From assembly GCF_902498805.1 (NCBI RefSeq), contig NZ_LR701590.1, positions 51,453-115,452 of the forward strand: a stretch of DNA of 64,000 bases. Reading direction: 5' to 3'. Made by a program: the position numbers and the translations under genes. Shown piece after piece: positions 18,601 to 26,617 of the stretch (the stretch's first letter is position 1; the number at the start of each line of letters is the position of its first letter). Origin of the DNA: Imperialibacter sp. EC-SDR9. GTDB lineage: Bacteria; Bacteroidota; Bacteroidia; Cytophagales; Cyclobacteriaceae. The notes beneath the pieces were generated by a model that saw only the letters and a list, made by a program, of their open reading frames with translations, had not been told where the DNA came from and did no database searches.

Positions 18601-20970
18601 ATTTACATCTACACTTTTCTCCACAACCACCGGCGGGTCGTTGACAGGATTGATCGTAATGTGAATTGTAATATCAATGCATTGACCATCAATACCCGGG
18701 GTCGGCTGGTCACATACATTTACTGTAAATTGATCGGTACCACTTACATCGTCATTTGGGGTGTAAATCAGGCAAAGGGAATTTGATGGGTGATTAGTCA
18801 CTACGCCCAGGCCATCGACAGGAAGAGTATTAGAATTGATTACAACTAAATCGGACTCAGGATCCTGTATGTCCAGGCAAATCTCTATCGCTGAGTCTTC
18901 GTCAAATTCAAAAAAAAGCTCAGTTACAAAGTTGCCGTCTTCGTCCAAAACTACCGGCGGGTTGTTGTACCCATCGAAATTGATGTAGCTGTTCGAATAG
19001 GTATTGCTCCATGCAAGGCCGTCGAAGACCCTGAAGGATAGCTGTCGGGCGACTTGGGTTACTACAGGAGCTGTGTTGACGTAGACAACCTCCCGGAGTG
19101 CGGTTTGATAGGCTGTTATTGAGGTGGTCCCCTCAATTGTCAAAATTCCGCCGGAGAAACTGGTTGCGTTGATGATGCCATTGATGTCGGTGAACTGGAG
19201 CTCTTCGAAAGCGCCGTCCAATACGTTAATGATCCTTATTTCTGCTTTCTCAAACGTGGTATTGTCAACATCAGAAACTGTGACGGATTGATTTGCCTGG
19301 ATAGTCCCACCCCCGGATGGATAGGTGACGGTATTTGGATTGTTGCCTCCTGTGACCGGGGCATCATTTACCGGCACCAGTGCAATGTTAACTTGAACTG
19401 TGTTGCTCACACCACCAGGATAACCATCGTCGATCACGAATTGAATGGTTCTTGTAGCCGAGGAAGGATTTTGACTACCGTTAAAGTATTTAATGCTTCG
19501 TAAGGCTGCCGCATAATTCTCAAGCGTTACCTTTTCGGATGAGGTAAGCGTTAAAACACCGCTGCCCCCATCGAAAACCCCGGTAATTTCGGGGAGGTTT
19601 GTAAACTGAAGAACATCTTCTCCACTCACGTAATTACCGCTGATAGTTACCTGAGCGTCAACCATGACGGTGGTTCCGACGGGGTAGTCGGCTTCAGGAG
19701 GATACGATACCGCTATGGCCGGATCGATGATAAGGGCTGCATCTCCTTCTGTGAAACTGGCATCAGTGAGGCTGGCCGTCAAAACAGGAGGGTAGTTGGG
19801 TACAACCACCACTTCTACCAACACTACTTCATTGTCAGGATCGGTGTTGTTGGTATTGGAGCCACAAGTGCCTGGCAGCTGGGCGACGGCAGAAAGTAGC
19901 ATCCCCCCCACCAACGGATCGTCAAATGTGATAGACCATAGTCCTTCGGCATCAGCAATGGCAGTCTTGGTGTCAAGAGGAGTGCTGGCAGAAGCATCCT
20001 GATAGAGCTTGATGGTTACTGTGGCGGTTGGCTCGGCGGTGCCTGTGATAAAGTCATCTCCTTCCCTGATTGGGGTATCAAAAGCAGGCTTTTCCGTTAC
20101 TCCTTCCAAAAAGCCTCCTCCACCTTCGGAAAGATTGCCAAGGTTGGTAGGGCATTGGTTCTCTGACAATGCTGTCATGGCATCAAATAGCGACGCATAG
20201 TCTTCGTCATTCACTCCGCCGATATCCGAAATGTTGCCACTCATGGCGCAGGTAGCGTTGTTGTTTGTTAGAGCAATAAACCTGATTTCTGTGGCAGTGG
20301 TAATGCCAAACTGAGTAGTCAGGTCAGCGAAAGGGACGTAAAAATCGTAGAAATAAGAATATTGATTGCAGCTAACAATATCGCCGATGGCCCTTTGGTG
20401 ATAGGTGCCTATTGGGTAAGACAACACAGCCGAGCAATTGTTGTTTCCTCCATCAATATCGTATACCCTCACGCCATGGGAGACTGCGGAAGGCCCCCTT
20501 ATTAAGGTAATGTCAATTTCAAAGCCAGGGTTTCTTGATCCCTCCACATAATCAGGATCGGAGGGGCCGAGTAGCCCGTCTGTATCGATCAGCACGGAAT
20601 AACCCGGAACATTTTGCTTATTGTTTGCTACCCTAAACCGAAAAATAAGGTTGCCGTCCTTGAGAATTGCGTACGCCGAGTAGCCATGTGAATCTGGAGT
20701 CAAATCGGTGTTGCTACATGAAGGGCCCGCCGCATCACCAATCACGTCACCATCTCCAACTTTGGGCAAACCAAACATGGCAAACTCAAACTGATCAGGC
20801 GTGTACCCGGCATTAACATCGAAGCCAGCAGTAGTGCCGGAGACATAGCCATCACCGTTTGGGTCGAACACAGCATCGTTTCCGTGCAGTTCGATTTGGC
20901 CAAACTGAGCATGTGCAATCAGGCATTCTACCAGGAATGCCAAGGTCAATAGTATCTTATAGCGGAACAT
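15634..20970 (-). CDS. Giant T9SS adhesin with cadherin/Ig-like repeats and gliding-motility-associated (CHU_C, type B) C-terminal domain
   Basis: A 1778-residue secreted protein. It has a signal peptide (MFRYKILLTLAFLVECLIAHA), an N-terminal region ~22-275 with Asp-rich loops (HGNDAVFDPNGDGYVSG), and Ig/cadherin-type modules from ~290. From ~680 to ~1600 two kinds of ~95-residue module alternate: one with PxDxxFCF and CDDxxPxLCG features, one with VNEKxTTxICIEVTD and DLCFDYTPP features. Both are rich in paired Cys. The C-terminus (~1690-1778: YEAVSPNGDGINDYWRIEGI, then GTYFYVISL and GFVVLKNN) is the CHU_C sorting domain used by T9SS. It is first gene of the adhesin-PorP/SprF-OmpA operon. The role is presumably surface adhesion or gliding. 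Many DPDGD-type loops suggest calcium binding. Confidence 0.92.
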   Translation of the reverse strand: MFRYKILLTLAFLVECLIAHAQFGQIELHGNDAVFDPNGDGYVSGTTAGFDVNAGYTPDQFEFAMFGLPKVGDGDVIGDAAGPSCSNTDLTPDSHGYSAYAILKDGNLIFRFRVANNKQNVPGYSVLIDTDGLLGPSDPDYVEGSRNPGFEIDITLIRGPSAVSHGVRVYDIDGGNNNCSAVLSYPIGTYHQRAIGDIVSCNQYSYFYDFYVPFADLTTQFGITTATEIRFIALTNNNATCAMSGNISDIGGVNDEDYASLFDAMTALSENQCPTNLGNLSEGGGGFLEGVTEKPAFDTPIREGDDFITGTAEPTATVTIKLYQDASASTPLDTKTAIADAEGLWSITFDDPLVGGMLLSAVAQLPGTCGSNTNNTDPDNEVVLVEVVVVPNYPPVLTASLTDASFTEGDAALIIDPAIAVSYPPEADYPVGTTVMVDAQVTISGNYVSGEDVLQFTNLPEITGVFDGGSGVLTLTSSEKVTLENYAAALRSIKYFNGSQNPSSATRTIQFVIDDGYPGGVSNTVQVNIALVPVNDAPVTGGNNPNTVTYPSGGGTIQANQSVTVSDVDNTTFEKAEIRIINVLDGAFEELQFTDINGIINATSFSGGILTIEGTTSITAYQTALREVVYVNTAPVVTQVARQLSFRVFDGLAWSNTYSNSYINFDGYNNPPVVLDEDGNFVTELFFEFDEDSAIEICLDIQDPESDLVVINSNTLPVDGLGVVTNHPSNSLCLIYTPNDDVSGTDQFTVNVCDQPTPGIDGQCIDITIHITINPVNDPPVVVEKSVDVNEKETTSISFNVTDLESDPLTFTSATSANATSTITGNFSFDYTPNSGFLGNDEVTVKVSDSGDATLFDEGIVTINVLDVPEEPVILGDDGVAGEDLSVTTNKNQYVDFCFTAKDPDAGDIISFASASQLTTDASTVEYLSGFSGSPSANRTFCFRFTPETGFVGQSEWTLTICDDSDPVTPKCGEIKVIVTVDPFNYPPEILINGSTDLTVEVPEKTTSSICVEVDDPEGDDHYVTSGLSVGSIGTIDLGTAQSLCFDYTPPTDFIGEDEVEVIVCDILDNSVCTTAYITVIVVDVNEPPVPEVNSLPVETLNLTTPEDVPLLLCFDATDPEGDNISVQSVSNTSGGGTLVAAEGEGFCFTFSPAANFSGTSTWDIEICDDASPSLCGTLQAIIEVTPVNDPAVLVTQEFEVNEKVTTQICIEVTDVEGNTNYLTGATSTGAIGTIANGALDDLCFDYTPPEGFIGEDEIEVTICDESDNSVCLVAPVKITVVDVNEPPVELVNGVPADTLFISTPKNIPVDFCFEVVDPEGNNVVLQSITNKEGEGSLVANNAGAFCFTFSPVTDFIGRSVWDVVICDDGVPSLCGSLIAIIDVTPENTPPTVVSKTVDVPENVTTPICIDVTDEEGNTHVFTSGSSVSSIGSVNNRVANDLCFDYTPPQDFIGEDVVEVTICDTGDASICGTGLITINVIEINNPPVGLVNGAPADTLRVSTLEDTAVNFCFEAVDPDGDQISLNRLDNISGGGALTRSGAALFCFDYLPSADYNGTAYWDVEMCDDGNPVLCTKLVIEITIAPVNDVPLANRDTLRVLRNQDFSINILENDIDVEGDDILLSTTPVVEPGNGSLTMFQDGSVSYRSNSTFMGIDSLVYQISDTAEPNNFSQGVAVFIVEDLPFTVYEAVSPNGDGINDYWRIEGIDFYINNQVRIFDRFNNIVFETTSYDNNERVWTGQSNKGLGGGKLADGTYFYVISLGQSGKTYSGFVVLKNN

Positions 20971-20982
20971 TCAGTTATTATT

Positions 20983-21039
20983 TTACACCTGACCACGATG
21001 CCACTGTTCCGAATTCTTCCTGTGCAGAAATTTGCTCAT
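20983..21039 (-). other. Possible 18-codon upstream ORF in the leader of the CHU_C adhesin
   Basis: On the minus strand an ATG at 21039 opens an 18-codon basic peptide (MSKFLHRKNSEQWHRGQV) whose TAA ends 12 bp before the adhesin start. Size and basic composition would suit a leader peptide, but a reading frame this short is easily random. No initiation signal is evident. Confidence 0.2.
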
Positions 21040-21045
21040 GCGTTA

Positions 21046-21087
21046 ACAAGTTGAAGCTTTTTGTTGCAGCTTCTTCTTGTAACTTGT
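21046..21087. promoter_or_regulatory. Large imperfect hairpin in the leader region of the CHU_C adhesin operon
   Basis: Outer arms ACAAGTT (21046-21052) and AACTTGT (21081-21087) pair perfectly. Inside them GAAGCT (21053-21058) pairs with AGCTTC (21068-21073), with a 7-base bulge on one side. It lies 76-117 bp upstream of the adhesin start on the minus strand. It could be mRNA leader structure or an operator. The remainder of 20971-21307 shows no other gene. Confidence 0.35.
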
Positions 21088-21307
21088 CAGAAAAGAATCA
21101 GAGGGTTAGTGACTGTGAGATTTTGGTGAACAAAAACGAATAAATATTCCAGCCAGTCCGTTTATAAAAATTACCAGTTGTACTCGCCAACTAATTAGAT
21201 TTTCTTAAAGATCAATCGCCCTAGTTGGTGTACGTACAGTGAAAGGTAGATAATATTAATCAAATCGGCAAGTCACGGGCCGTAGTCAACTTTTATACCT
21301 TGAGCAT

Positions 21308-21342
21308 AAAAAAAAGTCCCACATGGAGTGGGACTTTTTTTT
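21308..21342 (-). terminator. Rho-independent terminator after the ThuA/dehydrogenase gene
   Basis: GTCCCAC and GTGGGAC pair perfectly around a 5-base loop, with eight A on one side and eight T on the other, so it would work in both directions. It lies 25 bp beyond the stop of the minus-strand gene at 21367, which makes it that gene's terminator and insulates the adhesin operon transcribed next in the same direction. Confidence 0.9.
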
Positions 21343-21366
21343 ATGAGTAGTGACAATGACTAATAA

Positions 21367-24300
21367 CTATTTGGAGGTTAATGTTATGCCTGCCACTGCA
21401 CCTGTTACTTCCTCTCCGTCGTTTGGCTTGCTCACAATAAACAGCGTATGAAGTTTTCCGTCTGTCACCGGTTCGAAGTTGATGGTGAACATGCTGGCGT
21501 TCATTCCAGCAGCAGATGACGTTCCTGATGTCGACGATGCTTCGCCAATTTTTTTGCCATCAACCGCATCAAGATGTACTTCGAACGTATAGCCTTTGGC
21601 CATCGGCTGCTGGCTGCCAGTCATGAAATCAGCCCCACTAACGTCGGTCAAATCAATGTTACTAAGGCTGAAAGATCCGGTTGCGTTTGGCAAAAGCAGA
21701 AGGTTCATGCCGCTGAATGACATTGTAGTGTAGCCATCGAGGTTGCTCGCCTTTGTCAAATCCAACTTGCTGCTCTTCAGTCTCAAAGTGGATGAACCAA
21801 CCAGAGGTTTGATATTGGCACCACCCTTGTCAGTATAGCTAGCCCTAATGATCAGTGAACCATTGTCCATTGGTTTTTTGTCCAGTGTGGGTTTCAGCGA
21901 TCCACTTGCAGCAAGCGACTTGCCAGCCTCGGTATCATCAGCCAATGAAAGCACCCAGCTAATAATTGTTTTTGCATCACTTTCCTTAAGGCCGGGGTGG
22001 GCTGCCATTGCCACATCACCCCATACGCCAGTTCCTCCGGCGATCACCTTTTGGGCTAGCATATTAAGTGCGTCAGGATTGCCTTTGTATTTTTTGGCTA
22101 CATCGATGTATGCGGGTCCAATCGATTTTTCAACCTCTTTGTGACAAGCCTTACAATCCAGAGAGTTCATCATATTCTTTCCGATCATGTTCTCGGAAAT
22201 TACCTGATGGCCCTGCGTAGCTTCTGCCTGGTCAGTGCTTTCAATGTAGTCGGCTGACACAAACAGGCTTGCCATATCTGGTTCTGACGAATCGTCGCTG
22301 TCACTTACTGTTACGGCATACTCCACATTTTTTCCTGGGAAATAGAATGACTTGTTGCCTTTTACACTAATTGTTACATCAGGCGCAGCATTGCCAGCAT
22401 AAACTGAGATCGAACTGCTTTTAGCGGTCAATTTAGCCGGATCACTTGCTTCTACTGTAATGGTATAGTCGCCAATTTTTGAGTAGGTATAGGTAACTTC
22501 AGGAACGGTTGTCTGCTGCGTTTCTCCGTTGCCAAAATCCCATGTGTAGGTAAGCTTGTCTCTTTCAGGGTCGCTGGCCTTTGCAGTGACTGTCACTTCC
22601 AGTGGCAGTGTGCCGGAGCTTTTATCAACAGCTATTTGCTCTACCGAGGGCGCTCTGTTGCCGCCATTAAAGTCAACCCTTGAAAGTGCAGCATCGTCAT
22701 TTTTAGCGAACCAGCCATTTCCATACTCAAGCAAATAGAACTTTCCGTCAGGGCCCACTTCCATATCAATCAATGAGTTGAATTTGGTATGCTCCATGAA
22801 GGGCTCCATTTTCTCATAGTCGCCATTAGGGTACATGGTCACAGCCTTGATCCAACCACGGATCCAGTCGTAGATGAAAAGTTTGCCGTTGTAGTAATCA
22901 GGGTATCTCGTAGCGGCAGGGAACATGTCAGTATAATAGACGGGCCCAGCCATTGCGTTTCTTCCACCGGTGGCCACCTGCGGGAATTCTTTGGAGGCAG
23001 CATATGGATACCAGATAAATGCTGGCGCTACAGCAGGAAGCTCTTTGATACCAGTGTTGTTTCTTGAATCATTTACCGGATGTTCAGCATCGAACAGCTC
23101 TCCGGACTCTCCGGTGGCGTAGTTGTACTGACGGTAAGGATAGTTCTTGCCTACAAACATGGGCCAGCCGAAGTTCCCGGCCTTGCGTGCCTGGTTTAGC
23201 TCGTCGTAACCACGTGTGCCCCGCACTTCCATGCTGTCGTTGGCAGCGTCCGGCCCTACTTCACCCCAATACAGGAAGCCAGTTTTCTGATCAATTGAAA
23301 TCCTATAGGGGTTGCGGTTTCCTTGCACGTAAATTTCCGGCCGGGTACCTTCAGTGCCCACAGGGTACAAGTTGCCTTCAGGTATTTCATAAGAGCCATC
23401 TTCCTTCACTCGAATACGCATGATTTTTCCACGCAGGTCATTGGCATTGCCTGAGCTTCTCCTTGCGTCATACTGCTCATGCCCTGGTCGGTCGTCGAGT
23501 GGGCCAAAGCCATTGTTTACATATTTACCGCCTGGTTCATTAAATGGTGTAGAGTTGTCACCAGCCGAAACATAAAGAAGGCCATCTTTATCAAAGGCAA
23601 TTGAGCCGCCGGTGTGGCAGCAAATTCCTCTTTGAGAGTAGAACTGCAAGACTACTTTTTCAGAAGCCACGTCAATTTTATCGTCGACAAATTTGAAACG
23701 AGACAGCCTGTTGACCGAAGTGTCCTTCGGACTGTAGAAAATGAACACATTATTGTTTGTAGCAAAGTTGGGATCTTTCTGAATGCCCAACACGCCTTCT
23801 TCAGCATTCACTCCCTTCACGCCACTCTGATGGTAAACGTCAAGCTTGGCAGCTTCACTAATTTCTCCAGTGCCGTTTTTGTAAAGCAGGATTTCACCCC
23901 TTCTCTGAGCAATAAGAATGTCAAAGTTGGGCAGGATTGTCATTTCAGTCGGCTCGTAAAATACTCCTTCGGCGAGCATTGTTTTTGTGAATCTATTTTC
24001 CTCGGGGGCTCTCAGACTGGTTGCCTTTGAATAGTCAAGTTCGCTGTTGTCGCCAATGGCATACTGAATCCCTGCCAGAATATGCTTGAGGTAAAGTTCT
24101 TCTGTGTAGGACTCATCTGTATGGCCCAGGGCTGTGTAGTAGGCACGGCCTCCGTCGTAGTCGTGGTACCAGGCCATTGGGTGATTGCCTATTTTGGCCC
24201 CGCCTTCGTAGCTATCCTCGTCGATGGTCATTAGCACGTTAGTGTTAGGATTGAGGTTTTTATAGCTATAGAACTCGTCGGTTTTTGTCCACTTTTCAGG

Positions 24301-24804
24301 CAAGAAGCTCGTACTTGGGTGTGACTTGTCGACGATGTTGAGTACACCCTCCTGCACATTTGGGCTTTTGTCGTTGATGCCGGGGTGATCGAGGAAGTAA
24401 CCGCCCACCAGCTTGCCGTACCAGGGCCAATCGTATTCGGTATCAGCGGCGGCATGAATGCCCATGTAGCCTCCACCTGCCTGGATGTATCTTTCGAAGT
24501 CAGCCTGCTGGTAGTGATTGAGCACGTCGCCAGTGGTGCTGAGGAAAACAACTGCTGAGTAGTTCTTCAGCGAGTCCTCGTTGAAGTAATCTGCATTGGT
24601 GGTGGTGTCCACCTCAAAACCATTTTCAACCCCCAGCTTTTGGATAGCTGCAATGCCAAAAGGGATAGAAGTGTGGTGCCAACCGGCGGTTTTACTGAAG
24701 ACTAAAACTTTAGCAGGCCCTGATTTTTTTGAGCAAGAAAGGAAAGTCAGCGTTAAAAAAGCCACCAGGAAAAGGCTTTTTATGATAGACAAAGGGTGTT
24801 TCAT
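21367..24804 (-). CDS. Lipoprotein fusing ThuA-like domain, PQQ-type sugar dehydrogenase propeller, PKD, cytochrome c and a C-terminal beta domain
   Basis: A 1145-residue lipoprotein (signal VAFLTLTFLSC). Residues ~32-250 are ThuA-like, of the glutamine-amidotransferase fold (KVLVFSKTAGWHHTSI, GGGYMGIHAAADTEYDW). Residues ~265-700 are a glucose/sorbosone-dehydrogenase propeller (GILGIQKDPNFATNN-like blade, GGSIAFDKDGLLYVSAGD, NDLRGKIMRI, VQGNRNPYRISID). Residues ~710-800 are a PKD domain (WDFGNGE, YTYSKIGDYTITVEASDP). Residues ~870-960 are cytochrome c with CKACH near 883. The last ~150 residues are a beta-rich, CBM6-like domain. It is likely anchored in a membrane facing the periplasm, oxidising a sugar and passing electrons to its heme. 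ThuA relatives are linked to keto-sugar metabolism. Confidence 0.88.
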   Translation of the reverse strand: MKHPLSIIKSLFLVAFLTLTFLSCSKKSGPAKVLVFSKTAGWHHTSIPFGIAAIQKLGVENGFEVDTTTNADYFNEDSLKNYSAVVFLSTTGDVLNHYQQADFERYIQAGGGYMGIHAAADTEYDWPWYGKLVGGYFLDHPGINDKSPNVQEGVLNIVDKSHPSTSFLPEKWTKTDEFYSYKNLNPNTNVLMTIDEDSYEGGAKIGNHPMAWYHDYDGGRAYYTALGHTDESYTEELYLKHILAGIQYAIGDNSELDYSKATSLRAPEENRFTKTMLAEGVFYEPTEMTILPNFDILIAQRRGEILLYKNGTGEISEAAKLDVYHQSGVKGVNAEEGVLGIQKDPNFATNNNVFIFYSPKDTSVNRLSRFKFVDDKIDVASEKVVLQFYSQRGICCHTGGSIAFDKDGLLYVSAGDNSTPFNEPGGKYVNNGFGPLDDRPGHEQYDARRSSGNANDLRGKIMRIRVKEDGSYEIPEGNLYPVGTEGTRPEIYVQGNRNPYRISIDQKTGFLYWGEVGPDAANDSMEVRGTRGYDELNQARKAGNFGWPMFVGKNYPYRQYNYATGESGELFDAEHPVNDSRNNTGIKELPAVAPAFIWYPYAASKEFPQVATGGRNAMAGPVYYTDMFPAATRYPDYYNGKLFIYDWIRGWIKAVTMYPNGDYEKMEPFMEHTKFNSLIDMEVGPDGKFYLLEYGNGWFAKNDDAALSRVDFNGGNRAPSVEQIAVDKSSGTLPLEVTVTAKASDPERDKLTYTWDFGNGETQQTTVPEVTYTYSKIGDYTITVEASDPAKLTAKSSSISVYAGNAAPDVTISVKGNKSFYFPGKNVEYAVTVSDSDDSSEPDMASLFVSADYIESTDQAEATQGHQVISENMIGKNMMNSLDCKACHKEVEKSIGPAYIDVAKKYKGNPDALNMLAQKVIAGGTGVWGDVAMAAHPGLKESDAKTIISWVLSLADDTEAGKSLAASGSLKPTLDKKPMDNGSLIIRASYTDKGGANIKPLVGSSTLRLKSSKLDLTKASNLDGYTTMSFSGMNLLLLPNATGSFSLSNIDLTDVSGADFMTGSQQPMAKGYTFEVHLDAVDGKKIGEASSTSGTSSAAGMNASMFTINFEPVTDGKLHTLFIVSKPNDGEEVTGAVAGITLTSK

Positions 24805-25133
24805 CGAACGTAATTTTTATGGGTATGAGACGATTGAACTAAGCTTAATATGTTTCATTAACACAATAAACCGAAATTATGTATAAAAACTTCCCAAGAT
24901 AAAAGATAGGATCGTAAAAGTGGCGTTTTTGCATTCCGCAAAACGGTTTTTTTACAAATGGTGACATTTTCTGGACGACTAATTGAGTTTCGACGATATT
25001 ACATTTTGTCTGGCAGAAATGTTTTTAGTGCATTAAAAGTAAATAGTTGCCGCCCGCCCGTCAGGATAGTGCAGGATGCTTGCAAATTCTCTATCTTCTA
25101 GCTTCAAAGATTTAGAACACACCTACCTACATT
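24805..25133. other. Divergent intergenic region between dehydrogenase lipoprotein and NCS1-type permease
   Basis: 329 bp that must hold promoters for both divergent genes. I see A/T-rich stretches but no exact TAnnTTTG box that I would defend. A GC-rich scrap (GCCGCCCGCCCGTCAGG, about 25050-25066) resembles REP-type debris. The last ten bases before the permease ATG region (25121-25130, ACCTACCTAC) match a C-rich leader also seen before 9530, 26618 and 30038 (minus). Confidence 0.5.
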
Positions 25134-26534
25134 ATGACGAATCAATCAAAAGAAGCTATAGTTTCTGAGGAATACGAAAGGGAGCCCGTGCCAGCGTCGG
25201 CACAGAAGGGATGGACAAGTTTCCTTGGGATGTATGCGGGGGAGCATGCCGCAGGCACAGAGTTTGTCATCGGGCCCTTGTTTCTTACAGCGGGGGTCAG
25301 CGCTTTTGATTTGCTCATTGGCTTACTACTTGGCAACTTCATGGCGGTGTTGAGCTGGCGATACCTTACTGCTGAGCTGGCAGTGAAGTACCGCACCACG
25401 CTTTATTTTCACCTGGAAAAAATAAGTGGAAGAAAATTGGTCATTGTCTACAATCTGGCCAATGGCATCTTGTTCTGCTTCCTGGCCGGTTCAATGATTA
25501 CGGTGTCCGCTACTGCCGTCGGTATTCCTTTCGATATGGACATGCCTAAGCTTACTGACACGACGCCGAACGGAATTACCTGGGTATTGATCGTGGTGGG
25601 GTTAGGGATCGTTATTTCATTGATTGCTGCCAAGGGCTACAACACGGTTTCCAAAGCGGCTAACTGGATGTCGCCGGTGATTGTGCTCGGTTTTGTAGCA
25701 GCTGGCATTGTAGCTGCCAATCAGCTTGGTGTGAGTTCTTTTTCCGACTTCTGGAATATTTGGGGAGAAGGCACTGAGCCGTTTCCCGGCCAAATCAAGT
25801 ATACGTTCTGGCATGTAGCCATCTGGTCGTGGTTTTGTAACGCTGCTGTGCACATTGGCATGTCAGATCTGACGGTCTTTAGATTTGCGAAAAAGGCAAG
25901 TTCAGGCTGGACTACTGCGGCAGGAATGTATGTTGGTCACTATATGGCGTGGATTGCGGCTTGCTTGCTTTATGCGGTGTATTTGAGAGCGCCTGAAACA
26001 CAGGCCATTTTGGCTAGTGGCGAGGCGCCGTCGGTAGCGCCCGGGCCCTTGGCCTACAATGCACTTGGGATTTTTGGCGTCATCGTGGTCATTCTTGCAG
26101 GCTGGACGACAGCTAACCCCACCATCTACAGAGCCGGGCTGGCATTCCAGGCAATCATGCCGAAGGTGTCAACCTTCTGGGTGACTATCCTGGCAGGCGC
26201 ACTGGCAACAATTGCCGGTCTGTTTCCGGCGTTTGCCATGAAGCTGCTGGACTTTGTGGCAGTTTACGGGTTTATACTGGCGCCGGTGGGAGCTATCATC
26301 GTGTTTGAACACTTCTTTGCTAAAAATTGGGGCATACAAACATTCTATGCTGAGAAATCGGGTATTGGGTTCAACATTGCAGTATTTGTTGCATGGGTAT
26401 TTAGTGTCGGCTTGTTCTATTTTATATCTGTTCAAAAAGGAGTGTTTCTTAGCTTCTTGACACTTCCTGCATGGTTGCTTTGTGGTTTTCTTTACTTGTT
26501 CATAAGTAAGCTAACACAGAAGAAAGGCTTGTGA
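25134..26534 (+). CDS. NCS1-type (purine-cytosine permease-like) membrane transporter
   Basis: A 466-residue integral membrane protein with about 12 hydrophobic segments. The N-terminal GWTSFLGMYAGEHAAGTEF and following FDLLIGLLLGNFMAVLSW resemble the first helices of nucleobase:cation symporter-1 proteins, and TTANPTIYRAGLAFQAI matches the region around TM8 of that family. NCS1 proteins import nucleobases, hydantoins or vitamins with Na+ or H+. Here the neighbours are sugar-acid genes, so the substrate may differ. It is followed 83 bp later by a GntP-type permease on the same strand. Confidence 0.82.
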   Translation: MTNQSKEAIVSEEYEREPVPASAQKGWTSFLGMYAGEHAAGTEFVIGPLFLTAGVSAFDLLIGLLLGNFMAVLSWRYLTAELAVKYRTTLYFHLEKISGRKLVIVYNLANGILFCFLAGSMITVSATAVGIPFDMDMPKLTDTTPNGITWVLIVVGLGIVISLIAAKGYNTVSKAANWMSPVIVLGFVAAGIVAANQLGVSSFSDFWNIWGEGTEPFPGQIKYTFWHVAIWSWFCNAAVHIGMSDLTVFRFAKKASSGWTTAAGMYVGHYMAWIAACLLYAVYLRAPETQAILASGEAPSVAPGPLAYNALGIFGVIVVILAGWTTANPTIYRAGLAFQAIMPKVSTFWVTILAGALATIAGLFPAFAMKLLDFVAVYGFILAPVGAIIVFEHFFAKNWGIQTFYAEKSGIGFNIAVFVAWVFSVGLFYFISVQKGVFLSFLTLPAWLLCGFLYLFISKLTQKKGL

Positions 26535-26617
26535 TTTGAGGGGCGGCTTGCGTAGTACGGTGGGAAAGGGTATTTTGAGATTTTGTTGTTAACAAAACAC
26601 ATACCCTATACCTACAC

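Noticed and set aside
15634..20970. Possible frameshift or assembly error in the repetitive adhesin
   Set aside because: The frame is open from signal peptide to sorting domain with regular module spacing.
26586..26595. TTGTTAACAA as a firm operator for the GntP gene
   Set aside because: A 10-bp A/T-rich palindrome is too common to call alone; only mentioned with the gene.
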